This document shows positions 1-5,438 of a DNA stretch of 5,438 nucleotides, in pieces (the stretch's first letter is position 1; each line of letters opens with the position of its first letter). The notes under the pieces are model-generated. The model was not told the DNA's origin and made no database searches. It saw nothing but the letters and a program-made list of their open reading frames with translations. The translations under genes were made by a program, and so were the position numbers. Location: NCBI GenBank assembly GCA_023433985.1, contig JAEYTN010000485.1, positions 1 to 5,438 of the forward strand, in the 5' to 3' direction. Origin of the DNA: Pseudomonadota bacterium (GTDB taxonomy: Bacteria > Pseudomonadota > Alphaproteobacteria > Rhizobiales > Devosiaceae).

Positions 1-1
1 T

Positions 2-118
2 CTCGACGCCGTGGACAAGGATGGCTGCGTGCCGGTGCCGGAAGGCCCGGGGCTCGGCTACAACCTGAACTGGGACTGGATCGAAAAGCACGCGACCGGG
101 ACAACGGTCTACGAGTAG
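2..118 (+). CDS. Enolase-superfamily (mandelate racemase/muconate lactonizing type) protein, C-terminal end only
   Basis: Only the last 38 codons and the TAG stop are present; the gene begins upstream of the window. The reading frame ends with a segment containing VPVPEGPGLGYNLNWDWIEK. The 'P-x-GPGLG-x-x-x-[DN]-W-D-W-I' pattern is the usual C-terminal tail of mandelate racemase/muconate lactonizing enzymes and of related sugar-acid dehydratases in the enolase superfamily. Those enzymes act in the cytoplasm, abstracting a proton alpha to a carboxylate with Mg2+ to racemise, cycloisomerise or dehydrate the substrate. The catalytic barrel is outside the window, so substrate and reaction cannot be read. 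The next gene starts 4 bases after the stop, so the two are very likely co-transcribed. The family call is fairly sure; the substrate is unknown. Confidence 0.75.
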   Translation, partial: LDAVDKDGCVPVPEGPGLGYNLNWDWIEKHATGTTVYE

Positions 119-122
119 GGCC

Positions 123-2003
123 ATGTCCGAGATGCACCTGCCGCACGTCACGGCTACGCGCCTCGCTCCGCCGCCGAAGTGGGCACTGCTGCAGCGGCAG
201 ATATTCGCCGTGCTCGACAAGGCGGCGATCGAGTTTGCCGACCGCTATACGCGGGCGGACGGCACCCTGATCTGGCGCAGCGAATGGCCGGGCATGGACG
301 GCTCGGACGATCCCTATGAGGGGTTCATGAACATGCCGCTGTTCTATGCGCTGGGCGGCTCGCGCGAGGTGTACGAGCGCTCGCGCACCATCTGGGACGG
401 CATCACCTGGCAGTGGACCGAGTACGGCCAGATCCACCGCGAGTACGACGCCTACTACGACTGGATGCACCACGGCGAGAGCAACCTGTTCTTCTACTTC
501 CTCGGGCTCGCCGACCCGGATGTGATGAAGGACCGGCAGCGCACGCGGCGCTTCGCGGGGTTCTACAACGGCGAAGACAAGGAAGCGCTGAACTGGGACG
601 CGGAGCGGAAGCTCATCCGCTCGCCGGTCAATGGCAGCCGCGGGCCGCGCCATCACCAGACGGCAGAGGACTGGTCTACCCATCGCGAAATCCTCGACAA
701 CTACCTGCCGCCGTTCGAGGACCTGCCGGGGATCGACGGGTATGGGATGAAGACGCCATGGTCGGACGATGCGGTGTACGAGGAAATTCTTAAGCGCATC
801 AACGAGCGGCAATCGCGCGGCGACGTGCCGCTCAACCTCGGCGCCAGCTCGCTGATGACGCATGCCTACGCTCATACGGGCGAGGAGAAGTACCGTCGCT
901 GGGTGCTTGACTACCTGGCCGCCTGGGAAGAGCGCACGGCGCGCAATGGCGGGATCATACCCGACAATATCGGCCTGTCGGGCGAGATCGGCGAGTACAA
1001 CGAGGGCAAGTGGTGGGGCGGCTATTACGGCTGGCGCTGGCCGCATGGCTCGGTGTCGCTGCTCGAGCCGCTGTCGGTGGCCGGGATGAACGCCGTGGCG
1101 CTGACCGGCGAGATGAAGCATCTCGACCTGTTGCGCTCGCAGCTCGACATGCTGTGGGGCCTACGCGATGGCGAACTGGTGCCGAACCGGCATTATGACG
1201 AGGGCTGGCGCGACTTCCGCCATCCGCACCCGATGTTCGGTGTCTACCTCTGGGCCACCTCGATGGACGAGGCGGACGCGGCGCGGGCCGAGCGGGGCTG
1301 GGCGCACGAGATTTTCGACACGGTGAGCCCGGCCTATTCGAGCTACGGGCAGAAGACCGCCGGCGGCCATATGGGCTTCAACGGCAACACGGCGCAGTGG
1401 TTCGGGTTCATGCGCGGGCAGTGGCCGGACTATCCGGAGCAGCTGCTTGAAACCAACCTGACGATGATCGCCGAGCAGATTGCCAAGTTCCGCTCCGAGG
1501 AAAACAATCCGCTGACCATGGACCACTACCGGGAGTCCATGACCATCCACATGTGGCAGCAGCTGACCCCAATGATCATCGAGGGGCTGACGCAGCTGAC
1601 GCTGGGCGGGCCGATGCACGTCTATCACGGCGGCCTGCAGCACGCGCGCTTCCGCTATTTCGATCCGGCCGGCCAGCGGCCGGGACTGCCGGAGGGGGTG
1701 GCGGCGCTGGTCGATGGACTGACGGCCGATGGGGCGTCGCTGACGCTGGTGAACACCGACGTGGACGCTGCACACGAGGTGATCGTGCAGGCGGGGACGT
1801 TCGGCGAGCACGATTTCGCCGGCGGCACGCTGGACGGGGTGCCGTTCGAGGCAGACGGGCGGTGGCTGTCGGTACGGCTCGAGGCAGGCGCCACGGCGCG
1901 GCTCGAGGTGGGGATGAGACGCTATGTACGGCCGCCCAGCTACGACACGCCGTGGGTGACGGCGGCGGACGGCGTGGCGCCGATCAGGGGGCGGGAGCCC
2001 TGA
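123..2003 (+). CDS. Uncharacterised 626-residue protein, probable alpha/alpha-toroid plus C-terminal beta domain
   Basis: I do not recognise the family. There is no signal peptide or membrane segment, so it is probably cytoplasmic. Residues about 20-500 are rich in aromatic residues and helix-like segments spaced as in (alpha/alpha)6 toroids: residues 64-76, 103-130, 238-270, 297-346, 370-380 and 420-455. Conserved-looking blocks include YYDWMHHGESN (111-121), LNLGASSLMTHAYAHTGEEKY (238-257, helical-repeat style), KWWGGYYGWRWPHG (296-309), GGHMGFNGNTAQWFG (414-428) and GGPMHVYHGG (495-504). Residues about 525-600 look like a beta-sandwich tail (ASLTLVNTD, HEVIVQAGTFGEH, WLSVRLEAGATARLEV). This architecture recalls six-hairpin glycosidases and polysaccharide lyases, but no catalytic residues can be assigned. 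It lies 4 bases after an enolase-superfamily gene, which favours carbohydrate or sugar-acid metabolism. The start is ambiguous: ATG at 123 has only a weak GAG (113-115), while AGGG (117-120) is better placed for ATG at 132. Confidence 0.85.
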   Translation: MSEMHLPHVTATRLAPPPKWALLQRQIFAVLDKAAIEFADRYTRADGTLIWRSEWPGMDGSDDPYEGFMNMPLFYALGGSREVYERSRTIWDGITWQWTEYGQIHREYDAYYDWMHHGESNLFFYFLGLADPDVMKDRQRTRRFAGFYNGEDKEALNWDAERKLIRSPVNGSRGPRHHQTAEDWSTHREILDNYLPPFEDLPGIDGYGMKTPWSDDAVYEEILKRINERQSRGDVPLNLGASSLMTHAYAHTGEEKYRRWVLDYLAAWEERTARNGGIIPDNIGLSGEIGEYNEGKWWGGYYGWRWPHGSVSLLEPLSVAGMNAVALTGEMKHLDLLRSQLDMLWGLRDGELVPNRHYDEGWRDFRHPHPMFGVYLWATSMDEADAARAERGWAHEIFDTVSPAYSSYGQKTAGGHMGFNGNTAQWFGFMRGQWPDYPEQLLETNLTMIAEQIAKFRSEENNPLTMDHYRESMTIHMWQQLTPMIIEGLTQLTLGGPMHVYHGGLQHARFRYFDPAGQRPGLPEGVAALVDGLTADGASLTLVNTDVDAAHEVIVQAGTFGEHDFAGGTLDGVPFEADGRWLSVRLEAGATARLEVGMRRYVRPPSYDTPWVTAADGVAPIRGREP

Positions 2004-2034
2004 GTACACGCCCTCCTGAACTGAAACCCTGAGC

Positions 2035-2117
2035 TGTCATCCCGGCCGAAGAGCCGGGACCCGCCCTGTCACCGGCGCAGGTTTCGAGTTGGGTCCCGGG
2101 TCAAGCCCGGGATGACA
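2035..2117. repeat. Large imperfect palindrome, likely dispersed alphaproteobacterial intergenic repeat
   Basis: The outer arms TGTCATCCCGG (2035-2045) and CCGGGATGACA (2107-2117) are perfect reverse complements. The inner arms CCGGGACCC (2054-2062) and GGGTCCCGG (2091-2099) also pair, around a 28-base loop. Each half can fold separately: CCCGGC (2041-2046) with GCCGGG (2053-2058), and CCCGGG (2095-2100) with CCCGGG (2106-2111). This form is familiar from multi-copy intergenic palindromes in alphaproteobacteria. It sits between two convergent genes, so it may also slow or end transcription from both sides. It has no flanking T tract, so it is not a standard intrinsic terminator. Copy number cannot be judged from this window. 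The rest of the 147-bp gap (2004-2034, 2118-2150) shows nothing recognisable. Confidence 0.75.
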
Positions 2118-2150
2118 CGTCAGCGAACTGGATGTCGGAAGCGATCCGAG

Positions 2151-2591
2151 CTAGCGCCGCTGCGCCAGGTAGATGTGCTGGCAGGCGAGCACGACTTCGC
2201 CGCGCTGGTTGAAGACGCGGACTTCCTCGGTGATGCGGCCGTATTGGGGGCGCTTGGGGTCATCGTCGAGGGCGGCGATGGTGAGTTCGGTGTGGATGGT
2301 GTCGCCGATGAAGACGGGCTTGGGGAAGCGCAGGCGTTCGTAGCCGTAGGTGAAGGCGAGCGGGTTGATTTCGGTGGCGGTCAGCCCGATGCCGATGGCG
2401 AAGGTCATGGTGCCGTGGGCGATGCGCTGTCCGAACTCCGAGCCCTTCATGAACTCGGCGTCCATATGGTGGGGGAAGAAATCCCCTGTGTGCCCGGCGT
2501 GGACGACGAAATCGGTCTCGGTGATGGTGCGGCCGGTGGTTCGGCGGACTTCGCCGACGACGTAGTCCTCGAAATGGCGCGGGCGCTCCAT
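2151..2591 (-). CDS. MaoC-like (R)-specific enoyl-CoA hydratase/dehydratase
   Basis: The protein has 146 residues, the normal size of a single-hotdog MaoC protein, and is expected in the cytoplasm as a dimer. The family reversibly hydrates 2-enoyl-CoA or dehydrates 3-hydroxyacyl-CoA; some members act on branched or dicarboxylic acyl-CoAs. The hydratase-2 motif is visible as HTGDFFPHHMDAEF (34-47). Asp37 and His42 have the D-x4-H spacing of the catalytic dyad, although the usual Asn of 'D-x-N-P' is Phe39 here. It is followed by the typical RIAHG (56-60) and by GDTIHTELTI (96-105) of the hotdog sheet. The ATG overlaps the stop of the upstream gene by one base (TGATG), with GGGAG 8 bases upstream. 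An open frame continues far upstream, but it is only the antisense-rich shadow of the neighbour. It probably acts on the acyl-CoA made by the CoA transferase of the same operon. Substrate unknown. Confidence 0.92.
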   Translation of the reverse strand: MERPRHFEDYVVGEVRRTTGRTITETDFVVHAGHTGDFFPHHMDAEFMKGSEFGQRIAHGTMTFAIGIGLTATEINPLAFTYGYERLRFPKPVFIGDTIHTELTIAALDDDPKRPQYGRITEEVRVFNQRGEVVLACQHIYLAQRR

Positions 2592-3709
2592 CAGAAGCTC
2601 TCCCGGAACATGCGGTCGAGGTCGGCGAGGATGGCGGAGGCTGATTCGCGGTTGATCAGGCCGGCGTTGAGGCGCTTGCTGGCAGCATCCTGGAAGGCCA
2701 TGTAGCCGTTGTGGCGCGGACGGACATAGGCGCCTTCGAGCGTGTTGCGGGTGTTGCGGTAGAAGTTGCCGGCAGCGGCGTTGACCGCTTCGTCCTCCCA
2801 GGCCGCGGCGTGACCGGGCTGCCCGCCGGAGATGGCGTAGAGGGTGCGCTGCACCTCGGCTGAGGCGACCCAATAGGCGTAGTCGATGGCAGCGTCGCGA
2901 TGCCGCGAGAAGGCGGAGACGGCGATGCCGGTGCCGCCAAGGGCCGAGCCGCTGGCGCCGGGCAGGGGGATGTCGGCGAAGGTCAGGTGATGCAGGCGGA
3001 AACCGGGGACGGCGTAGCTGACGTAGCCGTAGCCGAGCGGCATCAGCGCCACCTTGGCGTCGTCTCGGGCCATCGCTTCGGAGGCGGCGATCGGGTCCAT
3101 GGCGAAGTTCGACGGCTCGATATGGGCGGCGACTTCGGCCAGCATTTTGATGGCGCGGATGCCCGTGGCGGTGTCGACGAGCGGGCCGATTTCGACCGAG
3201 CAGGGGTGGCCGAGATTGGCGGTGAGCGTGAAGAAGCTCATCATCGAGTGCGGCGCGAGGAGGGGCAGGGTGACGTGGCCCTCTTTCGCGAGCGCTACGA
3301 CGCCGTCCCAGTCCTTGGGGGGCTCGATGAGGTCGGCGCGGTAGGCCATGACCTGGGTGGCGGCATCGATAGGGAAGGCCCATTGGTGGCCGGCATAGGT
3401 GTAGCTGGGGTAGGAGCGGCCGACTGAGCACCGGGCCAGCGCTTCGCGCTCCGCTTCGCGGCCGGGGACGTCGAGGGGGGCGAGGCAGCCTTCTGCGGTG
3501 ACCTGGCCGACATGCGGGTGGTCGATGACGATCATGTCGTACTGGCGGGCCAGTTCCTCGACCGGAAAGGACTCGAAATCCTGGAGGCTGCGCTTGTCCC
3601 ACTCGATGACGACGCTGGTCCTTTCGGCCCAGGCCTGGGCCGTCGCCACCATCGGGTCGTAGCCACGCGGGTGGCTCCAGGTCATGCCCTTGAGGGTGGT
3701 CGTCGTCAC
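2591..3709 (-). CDS. Solute-binding-protein-like protein without signal peptide
   Basis: The 372 residues resemble family 1 extracellular solute-binding proteins of ABC importers. Seen: YDMIVIDHPHVGQVTAEGCL (58-76, the 'DV...DH' inter-lobe strand), YAGHQWAFPIDAATQVMAYRADL (105-127), ALMPLGYGYVSYA (221-233), GTGIAVSAFSRHRDAAIDYAYWVAS (259-283) and YMAFQDAASKRLNAGL (336-351), all in the order expected for a two-lobed binding protein. Unusually, the mature-type sequence begins at once (LKGMTWSHPRGYDPMVATAQAW, 6-27). There is no hydrophobic export signal, lipobox or Tat motif. The GTG start is supported by AAGGAG 8 bases upstream and a 4-bp GTGA overlap with the CoA transferase stop; a longer open frame reaching 4453 only runs through the CoA transferase gene out of frame. 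No permease or ATPase lies nearby. A cytosolic ligand-binding or enzymatic role is inferred; a transporter role with unlinked partners would need an undetected export route. Confidence 0.88.
   Translation of the reverse strand: MTTTTLKGMTWSHPRGYDPMVATAQAWAERTSVVIEWDKRSLQDFESFPVEELARQYDMIVIDHPHVGQVTAEGCLAPLDVPGREAEREALARCSVGRSYPSYTYAGHQWAFPIDAATQVMAYRADLIEPPKDWDGVVALAKEGHVTLPLLAPHSMMSFFTLTANLGHPCSVEIGPLVDTATGIRAIKMLAEVAAHIEPSNFAMDPIAASEAMARDDAKVALMPLGYGYVSYAVPGFRLHHLTFADIPLPGASGSALGGTGIAVSAFSRHRDAAIDYAYWVASAEVQRTLYAISGGQPGHAAAWEDEAVNAAAGNFYRNTRNTLEGAYVRPRHNGYMAFQDAASKRLNAGLINRESASAILADLDRMFRESF
2600..2604 (-). promoter_or_regulatory. Ribosome binding site of the MaoC-like gene
   Basis: GGGAG on the - strand lies 8 bases before the ATG at 2591, within the end of the preceding gene. 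Together with the TGATG stop/start overlap it supports translational coupling and this start. Confidence 0.6.
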
Positions 3710-4848
3710 AGGTCGAACTCCTTGCGGATCTGAGCGCTCTGCTCGCCGATGAGGGGGGCGGCGCGGGTAGTGCGGGTGCGGGCGCCGTCGATGCGGAGCG
3801 GCGAGCGGGTGGTGAGGATGGAGACGCCATCGTCGCGAGTGACGGTCTGCAGCATGTCGAGGGCCGTGAAGCCGTCGCTCTCCAGCAGCTCGGGCCATTC
3901 GAGCACCTTGGCGCACCAGATGTCGGCAGGCTCGAGGATGGCGAGCCAGTCGGCGGTGGGTTTGGTGGCGAGGCGGTCGGCGATTAGGCGTTTGATCTCG
4001 TCGCGGGCTGTGAACCAGCTCTTGGGATCGGCGGCGTAGCCGTCGAGTGCGGGGAGTTCGAGCAGGTCGCGGATCTTGCCGAGCGGGGTCATGGCGAGGG
4101 CGAGCCAGCCGTCGGCGGTGGCGTAGACTCCGTAGGGGGCCGAGAGATAGGCGTGGGCGGAGCGGAAGTCGGAGCGCTTCGGCTTCCTCCGGCCATCGTT
4201 GAGGTGGGTGGTGAGGACCTCGAACTGGAAGTCGATGAGGGCTTCGAGGAGGCTGGTCTCGACATGCGCGCCCCTGCCGGTGCGGCCCTTCTGGACAAGG
4301 GCGGCAAGGATGCCCTGCGCGACGGCGGCGCCGGCCAGCATGTCGGCGATGGCCAGGCCGAAGGGGACCGGGCCCTGATCGTGGTCGCCATTGAGCCACA
4401 TGACGCCGGAGCGGGCCTGCGCCAGCAGGTCCTGGCCGGGGCGCTGGACCCACGGGCCTTCCTCGCCGTAGCCGGTGATCGAGGCATAGACGATGCCGGG
4501 GTTGATGGCCTTGACGCTCTCGTAGTCGAGGCCGAGGCGGTCGATGACGCCGGGGCGGAAGTTTTCGACCATGATGTCGGACGTTGCGATCAGCCGAAGC
4601 GCTGCCTCACGGCCGGAATCAGACTTGAGGTCAAGGACGATCGACTTCTTGCCCGCATTGGCGCCAATGAAGGGCTCTGCCATGCCGCGCAATTCCTTGC
4701 GCTGGGTATAGTTGCGCAGCACATCGCCCGTGGGCGGCTCGACCTTGATGACTTCGGCGCCAAGCAGACATAGGAACTGGGTCGCCAGCGGACCCGCGAT
4801 GACGTGACTGAAATCGGCGATGCGTACGCCGGCAAGCGGTTTTGCCAC
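3706..4848 (-). CDS. CaiB/BaiF family (class III) CoA transferase
   Basis: The 380-residue cytoplasmic enzyme is near the family's usual length of about 380-430. Class III transferases move CoA between carboxylic acids through an aspartyl-CoA thioester, working as interlocked dimers. Motifs seen: LAGVRIADFSHVIAGPLATQFL (5-26), LGAEVIKVEPPTGD (29-42), the N-A-x-K-K-S-I-V-L-D-L-K segment (64-75), ENFRPGVIDRLGLDY (95-109), YASITGYGEEGPW (121-133) and RPGQDLLAQARSG (136-148), in which Asp140 sits at the catalytic aspartate position. The GTG start has a strong purine-rich site (AGAGGGGGAG, 5-base spacing), and no better start lies nearby. It is the first gene of a three-gene unit, overlapping the next by 4 bp. 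The palindrome directly upstream suggests MarR control. CoA donor and acceptor cannot be told from sequence; carnitine, oxalate, succinyl-CoA:acid and mesaconate-type enzymes all share these motifs. Confidence 0.95.
   Translation of the reverse strand: MAKPLAGVRIADFSHVIAGPLATQFLCLLGAEVIKVEPPTGDVLRNYTQRKELRGMAEPFIGANAGKKSIVLDLKSDSGREAALRLIATSDIMVENFRPGVIDRLGLDYESVKAINPGIVYASITGYGEEGPWVQRPGQDLLAQARSGVMWLNGDHDQGPVPFGLAIADMLAGAAVAQGILAALVQKGRTGRGAHVETSLLEALIDFQFEVLTTHLNDGRRKPKRSDFRSAHAYLSAPYGVYATADGWLALAMTPLGKIRDLLELPALDGYAADPKSWFTARDEIKRLIADRLATKPTADWLAILEPADIWCAKVLEWPELLESDGFTALDMLQTVTRDDGVSILTTRSPLRIDGARTRTTRAAPLIGEQSAQIRKEFDL
3718..3723 (-). promoter_or_regulatory. Ribosome binding site deciding the GTG start of the solute-binding-like gene
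   Basis: AAGGAG on the - strand lies inside the last codons of the CoA transferase gene, 8 bases before GTG at 3709. It favours that GTG over the ATG eight codons later at 3685. The choice matters because it shows the protein starts without any room for an export signal. Confidence 0.75.
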
Positions 4849-4853
4849 CTGAA

Positions 4854-4863
4854 CTCCCCCTCT
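4854..4863 (-). promoter_or_regulatory. Ribosome binding site of the CoA transferase gene
   Basis: The - strand reads AGAGGGGGAG, then five bases, then GTG at 4848. This purine run supports the GTG start, which would otherwise be ambiguous because no ATG lies in frame near the conserved N-terminus. Confidence 0.7.
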
Positions 4864-4864
4864 A

Positions 4865-4885
4865 TTAGTTCAATAACTGAACTAA
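4865..4885. promoter_or_regulatory. Perfect palindromic operator candidate (8-5-8), likely MarR-type site
   Basis: TTAGTTCA (4865-4872) and TGAACTAA (4878-4885) are perfect inverted repeats around ATAAC. The element is AT-rich in very GC-rich DNA. A nested AGTT-N4-AACT symmetry (4867-4878) is also present. It ends just before the Shine-Dalgarno sequence of the CoA transferase gene and sits where the -10 region would be. Length and symmetry fit MarR dimer operators, and a MarR gene lies immediately upstream. That the neighbouring regulator binds here is inferred. Confidence 0.7.
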
Positions 4886-4897
4886 CAAGGAAAGACG

Positions 4898-4903
4898 TGT
4901 CAA
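4898..4903 (-). promoter_or_regulatory. Candidate -35 box of the CoA transferase operon promoter
   Basis: On the - strand the sequence reads CTTGACA, with TTGACA at 4903-4898. This is a perfect sigma-70 -35 hexamer and matches the alphaproteobacterial CTTGAC preference. It lies just after the regulator's stop codon. At 17-20 bases spacing the -10 region falls inside the palindrome at 4865-4885, where only poor matches (such as GTTATT) are found. The operon could therefore have its own promoter, blocked when the palindrome is occupied. The weak -10 keeps this tentative. Confidence 0.45.
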
Positions 4904-4909
4904 GCGACC

Positions 4910-5431
4910 TCAGTCGTCGGCGCCGTCTGCCGTGACGCTGGAATGACCCGTTCGCTGCAGCTGGCGTTGTCCCAGATGGCGGTAGAGCCGATTGAGATAG
5001 CCGAACAGCTCGCGGCGTTCCGATTCGGAAAATGGCTCGAGAAATGTTGAGTTCTGCCGAGCAATCAGGTCGCTGATCTGGGCGTAGCGCGTCTTGCCCG
5101 CGGCAGTCAGCTGCAGGGCATTGAACCGCCGGTCGCTGGCCGATTTCGCCCGCTCTACATAGCCGCGCGTTTCAAGGTCCTTGACCAGCTTGGTGATAGC
5201 GGACTTCTTGAAAACCAGGGTGGCGGCCAGGTCGTTCTGCGACATACCCGGGTTGAGACCGATGACGCTGAGGACAACGATCTCGCCCTGTTCGGCATCG
5301 AGTGCCGCGTAAAACTCGGTGTTTTCGGCCCGGATATAGGCGCGCAGGGCTCGGGTCAGGAAGGGCAGATTTTCGCGCAGGGGGCCGAGTTCGACGCCTG
5401 GCAGCGCGGTGTCTTCAACGTCCTCGGCCAC
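4910..5431 (-). CDS. MarR-family transcriptional regulator
   Basis: Residues about 25-155 form a MarR winged helix-turn-helix protein. There is a helical dimerisation N-terminus (LPFLTRALRAYIRAE, 22-36), then MSQNDLAATLVFKKSAITKLVKDLETRGYVER (63-94, helix-turn-helix with recognition helix around 73-88), the wing with the hallmark D-R-R (100-102) and LTAAG (108-112). It closes with dimerisation helices ending about RLYRHL (148-153), followed by a short polar tail. MarR proteins are usually dimeric repressors released by small carboxylic or phenolic ligands, and some respond to acyl-CoA thioesters. The GTG at 5431 is the first start candidate in the window, but the frame stays open to the window edge, so the true start may lie further upstream and no ribosome-binding site can be checked. 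It is followed 61 bp later by the co-directional CoA transferase gene, its likely target. The family call is very sure; the ligand is unknown. Confidence 0.93.
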   Translation of the reverse strand: MAEDVEDTALPGVELGPLRENLPFLTRALRAYIRAENTEFYAALDAEQGEIVVLSVIGLNPGMSQNDLAATLVFKKSAITKLVKDLETRGYVERAKSASDRRFNALQLTAAGKTRYAQISDLIARQNSTFLEPFSESERRELFGYLNRLYRHLGQRQLQRTGHSSVTADGADD

Positions 5432-5438
5432 TCGAAAC

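Noticed and set aside
1161..2009. - strand open frame of 282 residues over the end of the 626-residue gene
   Set aside because: Arg/Pro/His-rich composition with no domain pattern. The + strand frame shows structured aromatic blocks and a plausible beta domain over the same stretch.
2035..2117. Palindrome as a canonical intrinsic terminator
   Set aside because: The hairpin is strong but neither side is followed by a run of T, so only a possible transcription-slowing role is noted.
2035..2117. Palindrome as a CRISPR unit or small RNA gene
   Set aside because: There is one copy only, with no spaced direct repeats, and no promoter-like sequence was seen beside it.
2112..2705. + strand open frame of 197 residues over the MaoC region
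   Set aside because: It is antisense to a clear MaoC gene and composed of Gly/Asp/Val-rich low-information sequence typical of the complement of high-GC coding DNA.
2900..3427. + strand open frame of 175 residues over the binding-protein-like gene
   Set aside because: Antisense shadow: Gly/Ala/Val-rich, no domain pattern, and the opposite strand encodes a recognisable protein throughout.
2592..3830. Long open frame extending the MaoC-like gene upstream on the - strand
   Set aside because: The extension is rich in Arg, Pro and Ala with no domain pattern, and overlaps the well supported binding-protein-like gene in another frame. The MaoC domain starts cleanly at the ATG at 2591 with a ribosome binding site.
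3710..4453. N-terminal extension of the solute-binding-like frame that could have supplied a signal peptide or a fusion
   Set aside because: The extra residues are Arg/Pro-rich out-of-frame translation of the CoA transferase gene, with no hydrophobic segment. The GTG at 3709 has AAGGAG and a 4-bp overlap.
4153..4773. + strand open frame of 206 residues over the CoA transferase gene
   Set aside because: Antisense shadow of the CoA transferase, whose motifs run uninterrupted on the other strand.

Overview
The window is GC-rich, densely coded DNA with GTG starts, start/stop overlaps and a dispersed-type TGTCATCCCGG...CCGGGATGACA palindrome. Together these suggest an alphaproteobacterium, probably Hyphomicrobiales. 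A Devosia-like genus is possible, but that is only an impression from the repeat style and gene content.

Layout: two convergent gene groups meet at about 2004-2150. On the + strand are the last 38 codons of an enolase-superfamily (mandelate racemase/muconate lactonizing type) protein (2-118). Four bases later begins a 626-residue cytoplasmic protein (123-2003) whose family I do not recognise. Its sequence looks like an all-helical toroid followed by a beta domain, as in several carbohydrate-active enzymes. These two probably belong to a sugar-acid or carbohydrate catabolic operon that starts upstream of the window.

On the - strand, in transcription order, are a MarR-family regulator (5431-4910), a 61-bp gap with an 8-5-8 perfect palindrome and a consensus -35 box, a class III (CaiB/BaiF) CoA transferase (4848-3706), a solute-binding-protein-like protein without a signal peptide (3709-2591) and a MaoC-type enoyl-CoA hydratase/dehydratase (2591-2151). 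The last three genes overlap by 4 bp and 1 bp, each with a good Shine-Dalgarno sequence inside the preceding gene, so they are almost certainly one translationally coupled operon.

Inferred logic of the - strand operon: CoA is transferred to an organic acid, the acyl-CoA is hydrated or dehydrated by the MaoC protein, and the MarR protein represses the operon through the palindrome, perhaps in response to the acid or its CoA ester. The odd member is the solute-binding-like protein. It has no export signal and no transporter permease or ATPase beside it, and it is locked between two acyl-CoA enzymes. A cytosolic substrate-binding or catalytic role is the most interesting possibility in this window.
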